Assembly (NCBI RefSeq): GCF_008065375.1
Contig: NZ_VJYI01000007.1
Coordinates: 62,001 to 126,000, forward strand
Direction of reading: 5' to 3'
DNA length: 64,000 bases
Origin: Nonomuraea sp. SYSU D8015
GTDB lineage: Bacteria; Actinomycetota; Actinomycetes; Streptosporangiales; Streptosporangiaceae
Shown: positions 25,315-34,280 of the stretch, piece by piece
Numbering within the stretch: the first letter of the stretch is position 1
Layout: each line of letters starts with the position of its first letter
Made by a program: the position numbers and the translations under genes
The notes under the pieces: generated by a model
What the model saw: only the letters and a program-made list of their open reading frames with translations
The model's database searches: none
What the model was told of the DNA's origin: nothing

Positions 25315-26556
25315 ATGACGACCTCCAGCACATCCCTTCCGGACACGGCAGCGCTCGGCAACCGACCATCCCGCCTGCGACTCGACCTGCCCAACCTCGT
25401 CTGGGCCCTGGCGGCGACTCATTTCGTGAGTCGAGCCGGCGGAGTCGCGCAGTCGTTCCTCGTCCTCTATCTGACCCAGGAGCAGCAACTGGCACCGACG
25501 ACCGCGGGTGCGGTGGTAGCGGCGGTTGGAGCCGGAGGCATCGGATCCCAGATGCTCGGCGGCTGGCTGGGCGACCGGATCGGCCGACGCCACACCATGC
25601 TCCTGGGGTTCTTGGGAACCGCTGTGACGCTTGTCGCGCTCGGCTCGGCCGATACGCTCCCCGCGATCTGGGCGGCGGCACTCGGTGTCGGGCTGATGGC
25701 GGACCTGTTCCGTCCGGTCGGGTCGGCTGTGGTGGCCGACCTCCATCCGAGTCAGCGGGTCCGGGCCTTCGGGTTGCTGTTCTGGGCGGCCAACTTCGGC
25801 TTCTCCGTCGCCACGGTCACCGCTGGGGTCCTGGCCCAGCATGGGTATGGACTCTTGTTCTGGATCAATGCCACGGCCTCGATCATCGCGGCGCTGATCG
25901 TCTGGCGCCGGGTTCCGGAGACCCGGCCGCCGACGCCGATACAGCCCCGCCGAGCGCTGTTGCCGGTGCTCCTGCGCGACCGACCGATGATCGCCATGGT
26001 GTTGCTCTACGTCGCCTACTTCACCATGTTCCTGCAGACGTTCGCGACGCTACCGCTGGTCATGGCGGCAGATGGTCACGGCCCTGCAACGTACGGCGCG
26101 GTGCTGGCCCTGAACGGGATCCTCATCGTGGTAGGCCAACCACTGGCGGTACGGCTGCTCGCTGGTCGCGATCCCAGTACTGTGCTGGCTGTATCCATGC
26201 TCATGGTCGGCGCCGGCGTCAGTTTGACCGCCCTCGTAGAGAGTAGTGCCGGCTATGCGGGATCGGTCCTGGTCTGGACCCTTGGCCAGATCGGCATCGC
26301 CGTCATGTTCGGCGCCACCTTCGCCGACCTCGCACCGGCAGACCTGCGCGGCAGGTACATGGGCGTCGCCTCCGCCACCTGGAGTGTCGGTGCCGTGTTC
26401 GGTCCGCTGGTCGGCACCGTACTGCTCGACCATGCCGGACGAGCCGCCCTGGCAGCGGCGTGTGCGATCACCGGGATCGCACTCTTCGTCGGCCAGCAAG
26501 CGCTCGGTCCGGCGCTCCGCTACCGAACAGCAGCGCAAGCGGACGGTCAGCCATGA
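25315..26556 (+). CDS. MFS transporter (DHA1-type, 12 membrane spans)
   Basis: This 413-residue major facilitator has about twelve hydrophobic segments and the motif GGWLGDRIGRRHTMLLGFLG after the second span, the MFS signature. A second, degenerate copy sits mid-protein. The architecture fits the H+-antiporter drug-efflux group (DHA1). It is divergent from a LysR regulator, a common arrangement for inducible export. The start at 25315 is preceded only by a weak AGGG. The substrate is unknown. Confidence 0.88.
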   Translation: MTTSSTSLPDTAALGNRPSRLRLDLPNLVWALAATHFVSRAGGVAQSFLVLYLTQEQQLAPTTAGAVVAAVGAGGIGSQMLGGWLGDRIGRRHTMLLGFLGTAVTLVALGSADTLPAIWAAALGVGLMADLFRPVGSAVVADLHPSQRVRAFGLLFWAANFGFSVATVTAGVLAQHGYGLLFWINATASIIAALIVWRRVPETRPPTPIQPRRALLPVLLRDRPMIAMVLLYVAYFTMFLQTFATLPLVMAADGHGPATYGAVLALNGILIVVGQPLAVRLLAGRDPSTVLAVSMLMVGAGVSLTALVESSAGYAGSVLVWTLGQIGIAVMFGATFADLAPADLRGRYMGVASATWSVGAVFGPLVGTVLLDHAGRAALAAACAITGIALFVGQQALGPALRYRTAAQADGQP

Positions 26557-26699
26557 CAACTGCCCGTCTCGCTCGCACCAACGCGACGCACCCACTGAGC
26601 GGCCCATCAGCAAGACGCCGAAGTCACACCGACCGGTGCCGCCGGGAGACCTGCGGAATCGCCGGAGCAGCGATGCCCGCAACGACCTCTACACCCCGG

Positions 26700-28400
26700 T
26701 CAGCGGGCCACGGCCAGACGATAGTCCCCGTCGGCGGTGAGGAGGTTCCGGTGCGTGTCCTCCGCGGTGATGACGCCGTCGTCCAGGACGAGGACGCGGT
26801 CGGCGGCGTCCAGGAGGGCCGGGCTGCTGGTGATCACGATGGTGGTGCGGCCCCGGCGCAGCTCGGCGACGTTGCGTGCGATGAGCTGTTCGGTGACCGC
26901 GTCCACGGCCGTCGTCGGGTCGTGCAGGACGAGGATGTCGCTGTCGGCGGCGAGGGCGCGGGCCAGGGACAGCCGCTGGCGCTGCCCGCCGGAAAGGTTC
27001 GCGCCGCGGTCGCGGACGCCGTAGTCGAGCCCTTCGCGGTGGAGGGCGACGACGTCGGTCAGCATGGACGCCGCGACGGCCTCGGGGACCATCCGGCTGG
27101 TGCCGGACGGGTCGATGTTCGTGCGGAGGGTGCCCGCGAAGATCTCCCCGTCGTACGGGTTCACCAGCATGTGCTCGCGGACCGCCTCGATCGACAGGTC
27201 CGCGATCTCCTGCCCGCCGACCCGCACCACACCCTCATACGCGCCGGGCGGGACGTTCACGGCCAGGACCGCCGCCAGGTCGGCCGCCGCGCGCGGCTGG
27301 TAGGCGGCGATCGCCACGAACTCGCCGGCGGTCACCTGGAACGTCAGCTTGCGCAGGGACCCGTACCTGACGCGGTCGACCTCGAGGTCTCCGCACGCGG
27401 ACGGGCGCTTCCGCCCCGGGGTCATCACCGGCGGCGCGGCCAGCACCAGGGCCATCCGCTCGGCCGACGCGCGCGCCATCATCACGTACTTCGGCATCTC
27501 TGAGAACAGCTTGAGCGGTTCGATGATGAACTGCGCCAGCCCCACGGCCATGACGAGCTGCCCGATGGTGATCTGGCCCTGGAACGCGAGCCAGCCCGCC
27601 GCCAGGGTCACGGCGGCGGCGAGGATCGCGTTGAGGGCCAGCGCGGCGCCCGCGTACGCACCGTTCACCCTGGCGACGGTGATCGCCTGGCTCTTCGCCT
27701 CCGTGCTGACCTTCCGGTAGGACAGGAACGCCGCGTGGTTGCCGCCGAAGCCGTGCAGCGGGCGCAGGCCCGTGATCAGGTCGGCGACCTTCGCGCCCGC
27801 CCGCGCCACCCGCGCCTGCTGTTCGCGGGTGCTGACGCCGATCCGCTTGGACATCACGCTCAGGATCGACAGGATCGCGACGGTTCCCACGATCACCAGC
27901 AGGCCGAGCCAGATGCTGGCCATGCCCAGCGTCACCGCCGTGATCAGCACCGCGACCAGCGAACTGATCAGCAGCGGCACCACCTCGATGATGTCGGCGG
28001 TCTGATCGGCGTCCTCGGTGGCGATGGTCAGCACCTCGCCTGATTTGAGGTCGACGTCCCTGGCCACCGGCTGGAGGCCGCAGGCCGCGACCCGCACCCG
28101 CCAGCGGTGCGCCTCGGTCGTGTTGGCCTTCTGCAGGATGCGCATCCCGAACCGCCACGACAGCGACACGGTCGTGATGATCACGGCCAGAGCGGCGATC
28201 GACAGGGCGAGCGAGCCGAGGCTCCGGTCCTGCATGGTGTGCTCGACGATCAGGCCGAGCGCGATGGGGAAGGCGGTCTCACCCGCCTGGTACATGCCCA
28301 TGAGGACGGTGCCCCAGGTCATGGCGCCGATGTTGCGGCGCAGCGCGGTCCGCAGGATGCCGGACCCCGGACGGGGTCGCCGCGGGTCAGGTTTCGTCAT
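26700..28400 (-). CDS. ABC exporter half-transporter with degenerate ATP site (LSGGQ-bearing subunit)
   Basis: This 566-residue half-transporter has an N-terminal six-helix domain (residues 20-315) and a C-terminal nucleotide-binding domain. The signature LSGGQRQRLSLARA is perfect (residues 469 on), but the Walker A loop is destroyed: where GxxGxGKS/T is expected it reads AAYQPRAAADLAA (about 365-377). Walker B has His for Asp and Asp for Glu (ILVLHDPTTAVD), and the H-loop histidine is Ser (VITSSP). It can therefore serve only as the signature partner of the subunit encoded upstream, whose stop overlaps its ATG. It ends the siderophore operon. A copy of its tail lies at 16.0 kb. Confidence 0.9.
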   Translation of the reverse strand: MTKPDPRRPRPGSGILRTALRRNIGAMTWGTVLMGMYQAGETAFPIALGLIVEHTMQDRSLGSLALSIAALAVIITTVSLSWRFGMRILQKANTTEAHRWRVRVAACGLQPVARDVDLKSGEVLTIATEDADQTADIIEVVPLLISSLVAVLITAVTLGMASIWLGLLVIVGTVAILSILSVMSKRIGVSTREQQARVARAGAKVADLITGLRPLHGFGGNHAAFLSYRKVSTEAKSQAITVARVNGAYAGAALALNAILAAAVTLAAGWLAFQGQITIGQLVMAVGLAQFIIEPLKLFSEMPKYVMMARASAERMALVLAAPPVMTPGRKRPSACGDLEVDRVRYGSLRKLTFQVTAGEFVAIAAYQPRAAADLAAVLAVNVPPGAYEGVVRVGGQEIADLSIEAVREHMLVNPYDGEIFAGTLRTNIDPSGTSRMVPEAVAASMLTDVVALHREGLDYGVRDRGANLSGGQRQRLSLARALAADSDILVLHDPTTAVDAVTEQLIARNVAELRRGRTTIVITSSPALLDAADRVLVLDDGVITAEDTHRNLLTADGDYRLAVAR

Positions 28401-30190
28401 CGAGGACTGCCTTGCCGCCAGGCCTGCCACAGCCGCGCATACCGGCCGCCCAGAGCCACCAACTCCTCGTGGGTTCCCTGCTCCACCACGCGTCCCGCCT
28501 CCAGCACGGCGATCCGGTCCGCCGCCATCGCCTGGGTCAGCCGGTGCGCCACGAACAACGTGGTCCGGCCCGAGCACGCGGCCAGCACGGCCCGCTCCAG
28601 CTCGGCGGCGCCCTCGCTGCCCGCCTCCGCGGTCGACTCGTCGAGCACCACCACCGGCGACCGGCTCAGCACCAGCCGGGCCAAGGCGATCTGGGCGTCC
28701 TTGGTGACGTCCAGGCGCTCGCCGCCCTCGCCGACCATGGTGTTCAGCCCGTCGGGCAGGGCGTCGACCCACCGGTCGGCGCCGACCGTGCGCAACGCGT
28801 CCATCAGCTCGGCGTCGGTCGCCTCCGGCGCGGCCAGCCGCAGGTCGTCGGCGAGCGAGCCGGAGAACACGTGCGTCTCCTGCGTCAGGATGCTCACCAA
28901 GGTCCGCGCCCCGGCCTCGTCCACGTCCGCGAGGTCGGCCGGTCCGATGCGCACCGATCCGGCCTGCGGGGTGCCGATGCCCGCGATGAGCGCGGCCAGG
29001 GTGGTCTTGCCCGCGCCCGTCGCGCCCACCAGCGCGAGCGAACCGCCGGCCGGGATCGTCAGGTCGACGTCCCGGAGGACCGGCTCCTCGGAGTCGGGGT
29101 AGCTGAACGTGAGTCCCTCCACCGTCACCGGGTACGGCGTGACGTCCGCGGACACGGCGGCGGCACTGCCCACCAGCCGGTCCTCCGCGGCCTCGCCCAT
29201 CACCCCGACCAGCCGGGTCAGGCTCGCGCCCGACTTCTGCGCCTCGTCGAAGGTGAACATGATCATGCCCAGTGGGTTGAACAGCCGGTGGAACAGCAGC
29301 GGGGCCGCCGACACCTCGCCCAGGGTGGCGGCATCGGCCTCCAGCAGGACGTACCCCACCACGATGATCAGGACCAGCCCGATGAACTCGGCGCGGTTCT
29401 CTCTGCCGACGAACCGGCCGAAGAGCCGGAACACCTCGATGCCGAGATCGCGCACCCGCCACGACTCACTGGTGACCTTCTCGCGGAAGGCGTCCTCGAG
29501 GCGGTACGCCCGGACCGTGTCGATCCCGTTCAGACCACTGATCAACGCCTGCGCACGGTCGGCCTGGGCCGCCCGCTGCTTCCGGTAGAGCGGAGCGGAC
29601 CGGGGGAGATACCAGCGCAGGGCCAGCGCGTACGCGGGCAGCGCGCCGGCACCGGCCAGGCCGAGCCGCCAGTCCAGCCCGAACATGCCGACCACGGCGA
29701 TGACGACAAGCACTCCCGCCGAGAACACCGTGGGGACCGCCATGCGGATGCCCTTGGACAGCACGGCGACATCGTCGCCGACCCTCGACAGCACGTCTCC
29801 CCGGCCGACCTGCTCGATCCGCGCGCTCGGCATTCCCAGCACCGCCCGGACGGCGCCCTCCCGCAGCCGCGCCAGCATGTTCGCGCCCAGCCGTCCGATC
29901 AGGTACGTCGACGCCGCGGTGGCGGCCGCGCCGAGAACCGCGGCGGCGACCATCAGCGCGCCGACCGTGACCAGGATCGATCGCGGTTCGCCCTCGATCA
30001 CCCCGTCGACCACCCGGCCGAGCAGGAGCACCGGCAGCACCTGGAGGGCCGCCCCGGCCACCGTGGTGAGGACGGTGGCGATCGTCAGCCATGGCATTTC
30101 GCGGCAGTGCGCCGCGACCCAACGGGTGGCCTCGCGTCCGGTCGCTGTGCGCAGGGTGGCCGGGGCGACGCGGGTGTCGGAGATGCTCAT
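28397..30190 (-). CDS. ABC exporter half-transporter with intact Walker motifs but no LSGGQ
   Basis: This 597-residue half-transporter has six membrane helices (residues 30-310) and an NBD with canonical Walker A GATGAGKTT (389-397), Walker B VVVLDES (D517, E518) and H-loop His549. The signature motif is replaced by LDVTKDAQIALARL. With the following subunit it should form one working ATP site (its Walker A/B with the partner's LSGGQ) and one dead site. Its place 55 bp after the siderophore ATPase gene suggests export of a siderophore or uptake in the IrtAB/YbtPQ manner. No siderophore-interacting reductase domain is present. Confidence 0.9.
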   Translation of the reverse strand: MSISDTRVAPATLRTATGREATRWVAAHCREMPWLTIATVLTTVAGAALQVLPVLLLGRVVDGVIEGEPRSILVTVGALMVAAAVLGAAATAASTYLIGRLGANMLARLREGAVRAVLGMPSARIEQVGRGDVLSRVGDDVAVLSKGIRMAVPTVFSAGVLVVIAVVGMFGLDWRLGLAGAGALPAYALALRWYLPRSAPLYRKQRAAQADRAQALISGLNGIDTVRAYRLEDAFREKVTSESWRVRDLGIEVFRLFGRFVGRENRAEFIGLVLIIVVGYVLLEADAATLGEVSAAPLLFHRLFNPLGMIMFTFDEAQKSGASLTRLVGVMGEAAEDRLVGSAAAVSADVTPYPVTVEGLTFSYPDSEEPVLRDVDLTIPAGGSLALVGATGAGKTTLAALIAGIGTPQAGSVRIGPADLADVDEAGARTLVSILTQETHVFSGSLADDLRLAAPEATDAELMDALRTVGADRWVDALPDGLNTMVGEGGERLDVTKDAQIALARLVLSRSPVVVLDESTAEAGSEGAAELERAVLAACSGRTTLFVAHRLTQAMAADRIAVLEAGRVVEQGTHEELVALGGRYARLWQAWRQGSPR

Positions 30191-30245
30191 GCCCGTGCCG
30201 ACACCGAGCGGTTCGGTGGACCCATGAACATCTAAGAGAGCGCCA

Positions 30246-31019
30246 TCAGGTAGGCACCACCATGGGTGTGCCGGCGACCGGGTCGGGCACCACCACGCAG
30301 GCCAGGCCGAAGACCTTCTCGACCAGCTCGGCGGTGATCACGTCGGTGGGGGCGCCCTCGGCGACGATGGCGCCTTCGGCCATCGCGATGACGTGGTCGC
30401 TGAAGCGGCAGGCGAGGTTGAGGTCGTGCAGCACGGCCACGATGGTCTTGCCGGACTCCGTGTTCAGCTTCCGCAGCAGCCGCAGCAGTTCCACCTGGTG
30501 GTTGATGTCCAGGTAGGTCGTGGGCTCGTCGAGGAGCAGCAGGTCGGTGTCCTGGGCGATCGCCATCGCCACCCAGACGCGTTGCCGCTGGCCGCCGGAC
30601 AGCTGCCGCAGCGGGCGGTTGACCAGGTCGGCGGTGCCGGTGGCGTCGAGGGCCCGGGCGACGGCGTCGTCGTCGCGTTCGGTCCACCGGCGGAACCATC
30701 CCTGATGCGGATACCGGCCGCGGGCGACCAGGTCGGCGACGGTGATGCCGTCGGGTGCGAGCGGGGTCTGCGGGAGCAGGCCGAGTGTCTTGGCCACTTC
30801 GTGGGTGCTCATCTCGGTCAGTGCCTTGCCGTCGAGGGAGACGACGCCGTGGCGGGGCTTGAGCAGCCGGGCCAGGCCGCGCAGCAGTGTGGACTTGCCG
30901 CAGGCGTTGGCGCCCACGATCGCGGTGATCTTGCCGTCGAGGACGTCGACGTCGAGGTTGGTCACGATCGCCTCGTCGTCGTATCCGAGGGTCAGGCCCT
31001 CGGCGCGTAGCCGGGTCAT
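30246..31019 (-). CDS. Iron-siderophore ABC transporter ATP-binding protein (FecE-like)
   Basis: The 257-residue ATPase shows Walker A GANACGKST, signature LSGGQRQRVWVAMA, Walker B LLLLDEPTTYLD and the D-loop/H-loop LHDLNLACRFSDH, which is the FepC/FhuC/FecE pattern. It starts at 31019, overlapping the stop of the second permease (ATGA). It powers uptake of a ferric siderophore through the FecCD-type permeases upstream. The operon sits behind a DtxR/IdeR-like box. Confidence 0.95.
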   Translation of the reverse strand: MTRLRAEGLTLGYDDEAIVTNLDVDVLDGKITAIVGANACGKSTLLRGLARLLKPRHGVVSLDGKALTEMSTHEVAKTLGLLPQTPLAPDGITVADLVARGRYPHQGWFRRWTERDDDAVARALDATGTADLVNRPLRQLSGGQRQRVWVAMAIAQDTDLLLLDEPTTYLDINHQVELLRLLRKLNTESGKTIVAVLHDLNLACRFSDHVIAMAEGAIVAEGAPTDVITAELVEKVFGLACVVVPDPVAGTPMVVPT

Positions 31020-32083
31020 CCGCCCGCTCCTTGCCGGTTGGTGGTGGCCAGCAGCCACAGTAGGTAGGGCGCGCCGACCGCGCCGGTGACCACGCCGGTG
31101 GGCAGCGGCGTCGGCAGCAGGTGGACGGCGACGAGGTCGGCGGTGAGCAGCAGTGTCGCGCCGACCAGCGCGGCCGGGATGATCCCACCTGTGGCGGGGC
31201 CGAGCAGCCGGTTGGCGATCGGTCCGGCGATGAGCGCGACGAAGATGATGGGGCCGGCCACGGCGACGGCCAGTGCCGTCAGCACCACTGCCGTGGCCAG
31301 GAGGCCGCCGCGGCTGAGCTCGGTACGGGTGCCCAGCGCCCGAGCGGTGTCGTCGCCGAGCTCGAGTGCCCGCAGCTGCCGCTGTAGGAGGACCGCGGTG
31401 GGCAGGAGGAGTATCAGGGCTCCGAGGAGGAGCCGTAGCTCGCCGGCTTCGGCCTGCCCGACGGAGCCGGTCAGCCAGTGCATCGCCTGCCGGGCGTCGG
31501 ACAGCTGGGCTTTGGTCAGCATGTAGCCGATGAGGCCGTCGAAGAAAAGCGCGACGCCGATGCCGATGAGGATGAACCGGTAGCCGGCGACGCCGTCGCG
31601 CCAGGCGAGCACGTACATCAGCAGGGCGGCGACGACCGCCCCGCCGAGGGCGAGCGCACTCACGGCCAGCCCGCCGGCCTGCAGCAGCACGATCCCGGTG
31701 ACGGCGGCGAGCCCGGCGCCGGTGTTGATGCCGACGAAATCGGGGGACGCGAGGGGGTTGCGCAGCAGCTGCTGGAAGATTGTCCCGGCCGCGCCGAGGG
31801 CGAGACCGACGGCCAGCGCGGAGGCCGCGGTGGGCAGCCGCAACCCCCGGACGACGAAGTCGACGCTGGGGTCGTCGCGCAGGTACAGCACAGAGGCGAT
31901 GACCTCCTCCGCGCTGAGCTGAAAACTGCCCACCATCATGGTGAGCACGAACAGCGCGCTGACGGCCACAGCCAGCGAGCACGTCACCGCGAGCAGACGG
32001 GCTGCCCGGCGACGCCGGGTGGTGCGGAACGCTCCGGCTGTCGCGGCCTGCGGCGCGGTGGATGCGGTCGCTGCCACGGTCAC
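31016..32083 (-). CDS. Iron-siderophore ABC transporter permease (FecCD-like, second)
   Basis: The 355-residue permease of the FecCD/BtuC family has about nine to ten hydrophobic spans. Landmarks are VRGLRLPTAASALAVGLALG with AGTIFQQLLRNPLASPDFVG, the family signature near the first cytoplasmic loop, and VAGPIIFVALIAGPIANRLL. The GTG start at 32083 overlaps the preceding permease stop (GTGA). An Arg-rich N-terminus precedes the first span. Confidence 0.93.
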   Translation of the reverse strand: MTVAATASTAPQAATAGAFRTTRRRRAARLLAVTCSLAVAVSALFVLTMMVGSFQLSAEEVIASVLYLRDDPSVDFVVRGLRLPTAASALAVGLALGAAGTIFQQLLRNPLASPDFVGINTGAGLAAVTGIVLLQAGGLAVSALALGGAVVAALLMYVLAWRDGVAGYRFILIGIGVALFFDGLIGYMLTKAQLSDARQAMHWLTGSVGQAEAGELRLLLGALILLLPTAVLLQRQLRALELGDDTARALGTRTELSRGGLLATAVVLTALAVAVAGPIIFVALIAGPIANRLLGPATGGIIPAALVGATLLLTADLVAVHLLPTPLPTGVVTGAVGAPYLLWLLATTNRQGAGG

Positions 32084-33108
32084 ACCTCCGACAGCCGGCC
32101 GTAGCGGACGATTCCGACGAATGCCGGTGCCCCGAGCACCCCGAGGACCACACCCACCTGCAGCTCGTCGGGGGCGGCCACCACCCGGCCGAGCACGTCG
32201 GCGAGCAGCAGCACGATGGGAGCCAGCAGCATGGAGTACGGCAGGATCCACCGGTAGTCCGGGCCGCAGATGATCCGCGCGAGGTGTGGCACGACCAGGC
32301 CGACGAAGACGATCGGTCCGCAGGCGGCCGTGGCGGCGCCCGCCAGCACCGCGACCACGGCGAACGCCGCCGCTCGGGTACGGGTGACCTGCTGGCCGAG
32401 ACCGCGGGCCACGTCCTCGCCGAGTGCGAGCCCGTTGAGCGCACGCCCGAACCCCAGCGAGGCGATCAGCCCGAGGATGAGGAACGGCGCGACTCCGGTC
32501 AGGATCGGGGCGTACCGCCCGGCCAGCGACCCCACCTGCCAGAACCGCAGCTCGTTGAGCGCGTCCACATTGGTCATCACGATCCCGGTGGTCACCGAGA
32601 CCAAGCCTGCGGTGACGGCCGCGCCGGCCAAGGCCAGCTTGATCGGGGTGGCGCCCTCCCGGCCGAGTGAGGCGATCGCGTACACCAGCACCAGCGCCGC
32701 GATCGCCCCGGCGAAGGCGAACCAGACGTAGACAGCCGCGCCGCGCACGCCGAGCACCGTGATGGCGAAGACGACGAAGACGGCCGCGCCGGAGTTGATG
32801 CCCATGATCCCCGCGTCGGCCAGTGGGTTGCGGGTGACGCCCTGCAGGATGGCGCCGGCGACGCCGAGGGCGGCGCCCACCAGGATGCCGAGCAGCGTGC
32901 GGGGCACGCGCAGCTCCAGTGTCACCGTGCTGTTGATCGACCCGTCGGTGTCCATGCTGCCTAAGGCGCGCAGCACCTCCGGCAGGCCGATCGAGCGCGA
33001 GCCCAGCGTGACGCTGAGAAAGGCGATCAGGGCCAGTAACACGCACAGCACGGCGAGCCCCGGCCCGAGGACCGAGACTCTGCGTGCGACGTGTGTCGAG
33101 TTGCTCAT
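32080..33108 (-). CDS. Iron-siderophore ABC transporter permease (FecCD-like, first)
   Basis: This 342-residue FecCD-family permease shows LRVPRTLLGILVGAALGVAG followed by ILQGVTRNPLADAGIMGINS, and ACGPIVFVGLVVPHLARIIC with the conserved GLVVPH motif that contacts the ATPase. It starts at an ATG 9 bp after the binding-protein stop and ends by GTGA overlap with the second permease, so translation of the whole block is coupled. Confidence 0.94.
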   Translation of the reverse strand: MSNSTHVARRVSVLGPGLAVLCVLLALIAFLSVTLGSRSIGLPEVLRALGSMDTDGSINSTVTLELRVPRTLLGILVGAALGVAGAILQGVTRNPLADAGIMGINSGAAVFVVFAITVLGVRGAAVYVWFAFAGAIAALVLVYAIASLGREGATPIKLALAGAAVTAGLVSVTTGIVMTNVDALNELRFWQVGSLAGRYAPILTGVAPFLILGLIASLGFGRALNGLALGEDVARGLGQQVTRTRAAAFAVVAVLAGAATAACGPIVFVGLVVPHLARIICGPDYRWILPYSMLLAPIVLLLADVLGRVVAAPDELQVGVVLGVLGAPAFVGIVRYGRLSEV

Positions 33109-33117
33109 TGGCCGGGG

Positions 33118-34143
33118 TCAGTCGCCGATGTTCGGGTCCGCGGACTTCACCGCCGCCGTCAGCTTCTCCAGCTCGGTGGCGAAGTCTCCGTACGTGTGCA
33201 GCCAGTACGCCGGCCACGCCACGACCGCCCCCGCCTTGGCCGCTTTGATCTTGAACCACGTCGGCTGCTTCTTGCCCCACTCTTCATTGGAGGTGGGCTT
33301 GTAGCTGCGGCCGTCAAAGAGGATCAGGTCGGGCTGGTACTTGTCGGCGTTCTCCCAGCTCAGGTTCTCCCAGTACGGGAAGCCGGGGTCCGGCTTCTCC
33401 GGATTGATCACCTTCATGCCCCAGCGCTGGAAGTCGAGCAGTTCGGGCGCGTACTCGGGGTTGGCGAAGTAGAGCTTGTCGTCCGCGGGGGACATTGCGC
33501 CCACTGTGAGGCCCGGCTTGCCCGCGACCGCCTCCTTGAACGTGGCGACCGCCGCCTCGAAGCGCTTCTTGTTCGCTGCGATCTCCGGGGCGTCGACGTC
33601 GGCGCCCAGGCTCTTGGCGAGGTCCTCGTACCCCTTGGCCAGGTCGACGATCGACTTGCCCTGGGAGACGCCCACCACCGGGGCCAGCTCGGCGAGTTTC
33701 TTGCTCTTTTCGTCGACGCCTTCTTCGAAGCCGCTGTGGGCCTTTTCGGCCGGCCACCAGTCGCCGACGATGAGGTCGGGGCGCAGTGCCGCGGCCTTCT
33801 CCACGTCGATCTTGCCCCATTCCTGGCCGAGGATCTCGATGCCGGTCAGGTCGAGGTCTTTGAGATTGGCGTCGGTTTTGACCGACTCGTCGGCGTAGAT
33901 GCCGACCGGTTTGATGCCGAAGGACATCAGCGCGGCGGCCTCGCCGGCGTGTGCGATGATCCGCGTCGGGGTTTTGTCCGCTTTGACGACCTTGCCTGAG
34001 CCGTCGGTGAACGACCACGGGCCGGACGGCGCGGCGGAGGCGGCGGCGGTGGTGGTGCCGGGGGTGCCGGTGGTGGTGGAGCCGCAGCCGGCGAGCACAA
34101 CGCTCAGGGTGGCGAGTGCCAGGACCGGACGCCATGCGCGCAT
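33118..34143 (-). CDS. Iron-siderophore-binding lipoprotein (FecB/FepB-like)
   Basis: The 341-residue binding protein has a signal peptide with lipobox VLAGC (Cys20) and a Thr/Ala-rich linker, then a class III substrate-binding fold: TPTRIIAHAGEAAALMSFGI, KPVGIYADESVK, RPDLIVGDWW and YQPDLILFDGRSYKP. It should capture the ferric siderophore outside the membrane. The start at 34143 (RBS GGAAGC) places it 48 bp downstream of an iron box. It is the first gene of an operon that runs to 26700. Confidence 0.92.
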   Translation of the reverse strand: MRAWRPVLALATLSVVLAGCGSTTTGTPGTTTAAASAAPSGPWSFTDGSGKVVKADKTPTRIIAHAGEAAALMSFGIKPVGIYADESVKTDANLKDLDLTGIEILGQEWGKIDVEKAAALRPDLIVGDWWPAEKAHSGFEEGVDEKSKKLAELAPVVGVSQGKSIVDLAKGYEDLAKSLGADVDAPEIAANKKRFEAAVATFKEAVAGKPGLTVGAMSPADDKLYFANPEYAPELLDFQRWGMKVINPEKPDPGFPYWENLSWENADKYQPDLILFDGRSYKPTSNEEWGKKQPTWFKIKAAKAGAVVAWPAYWLHTYGDFATELEKLTAAVKSADPNIGD

Positions 34144-34191
34144 GGTGGAGCTTCCGTTCTCTTTTGGGGGTGAAGCCTCGCAGGTCAACAG

Positions 34192-34210
34192 TTAGGAAAG
34201 GCTAACCATA
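34192..34210 (-). promoter_or_regulatory. DtxR/IdeR/DmdR-type iron box
   Basis: TTAGGAAAGGCTAACCATA matches 15 of 19 positions of the consensus TTAGGTTAGGCTAACCTAA that I know for actinobacterial IdeR/DmdR1, including both TTAGG and CTAACC half-sites. It lies 48 bp before the start of the siderophore-binding lipoprotein gene. Iron-dependent repression of the operon is the natural reading. Confidence 0.8.
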
Positions 34211-34280
34211 GTTTGGGTAATTTGGCTAGAAGAGTGTGATCGGGTTCACGGGCCCGTGAGGGTCGTGCGCGGGCGGCGCG

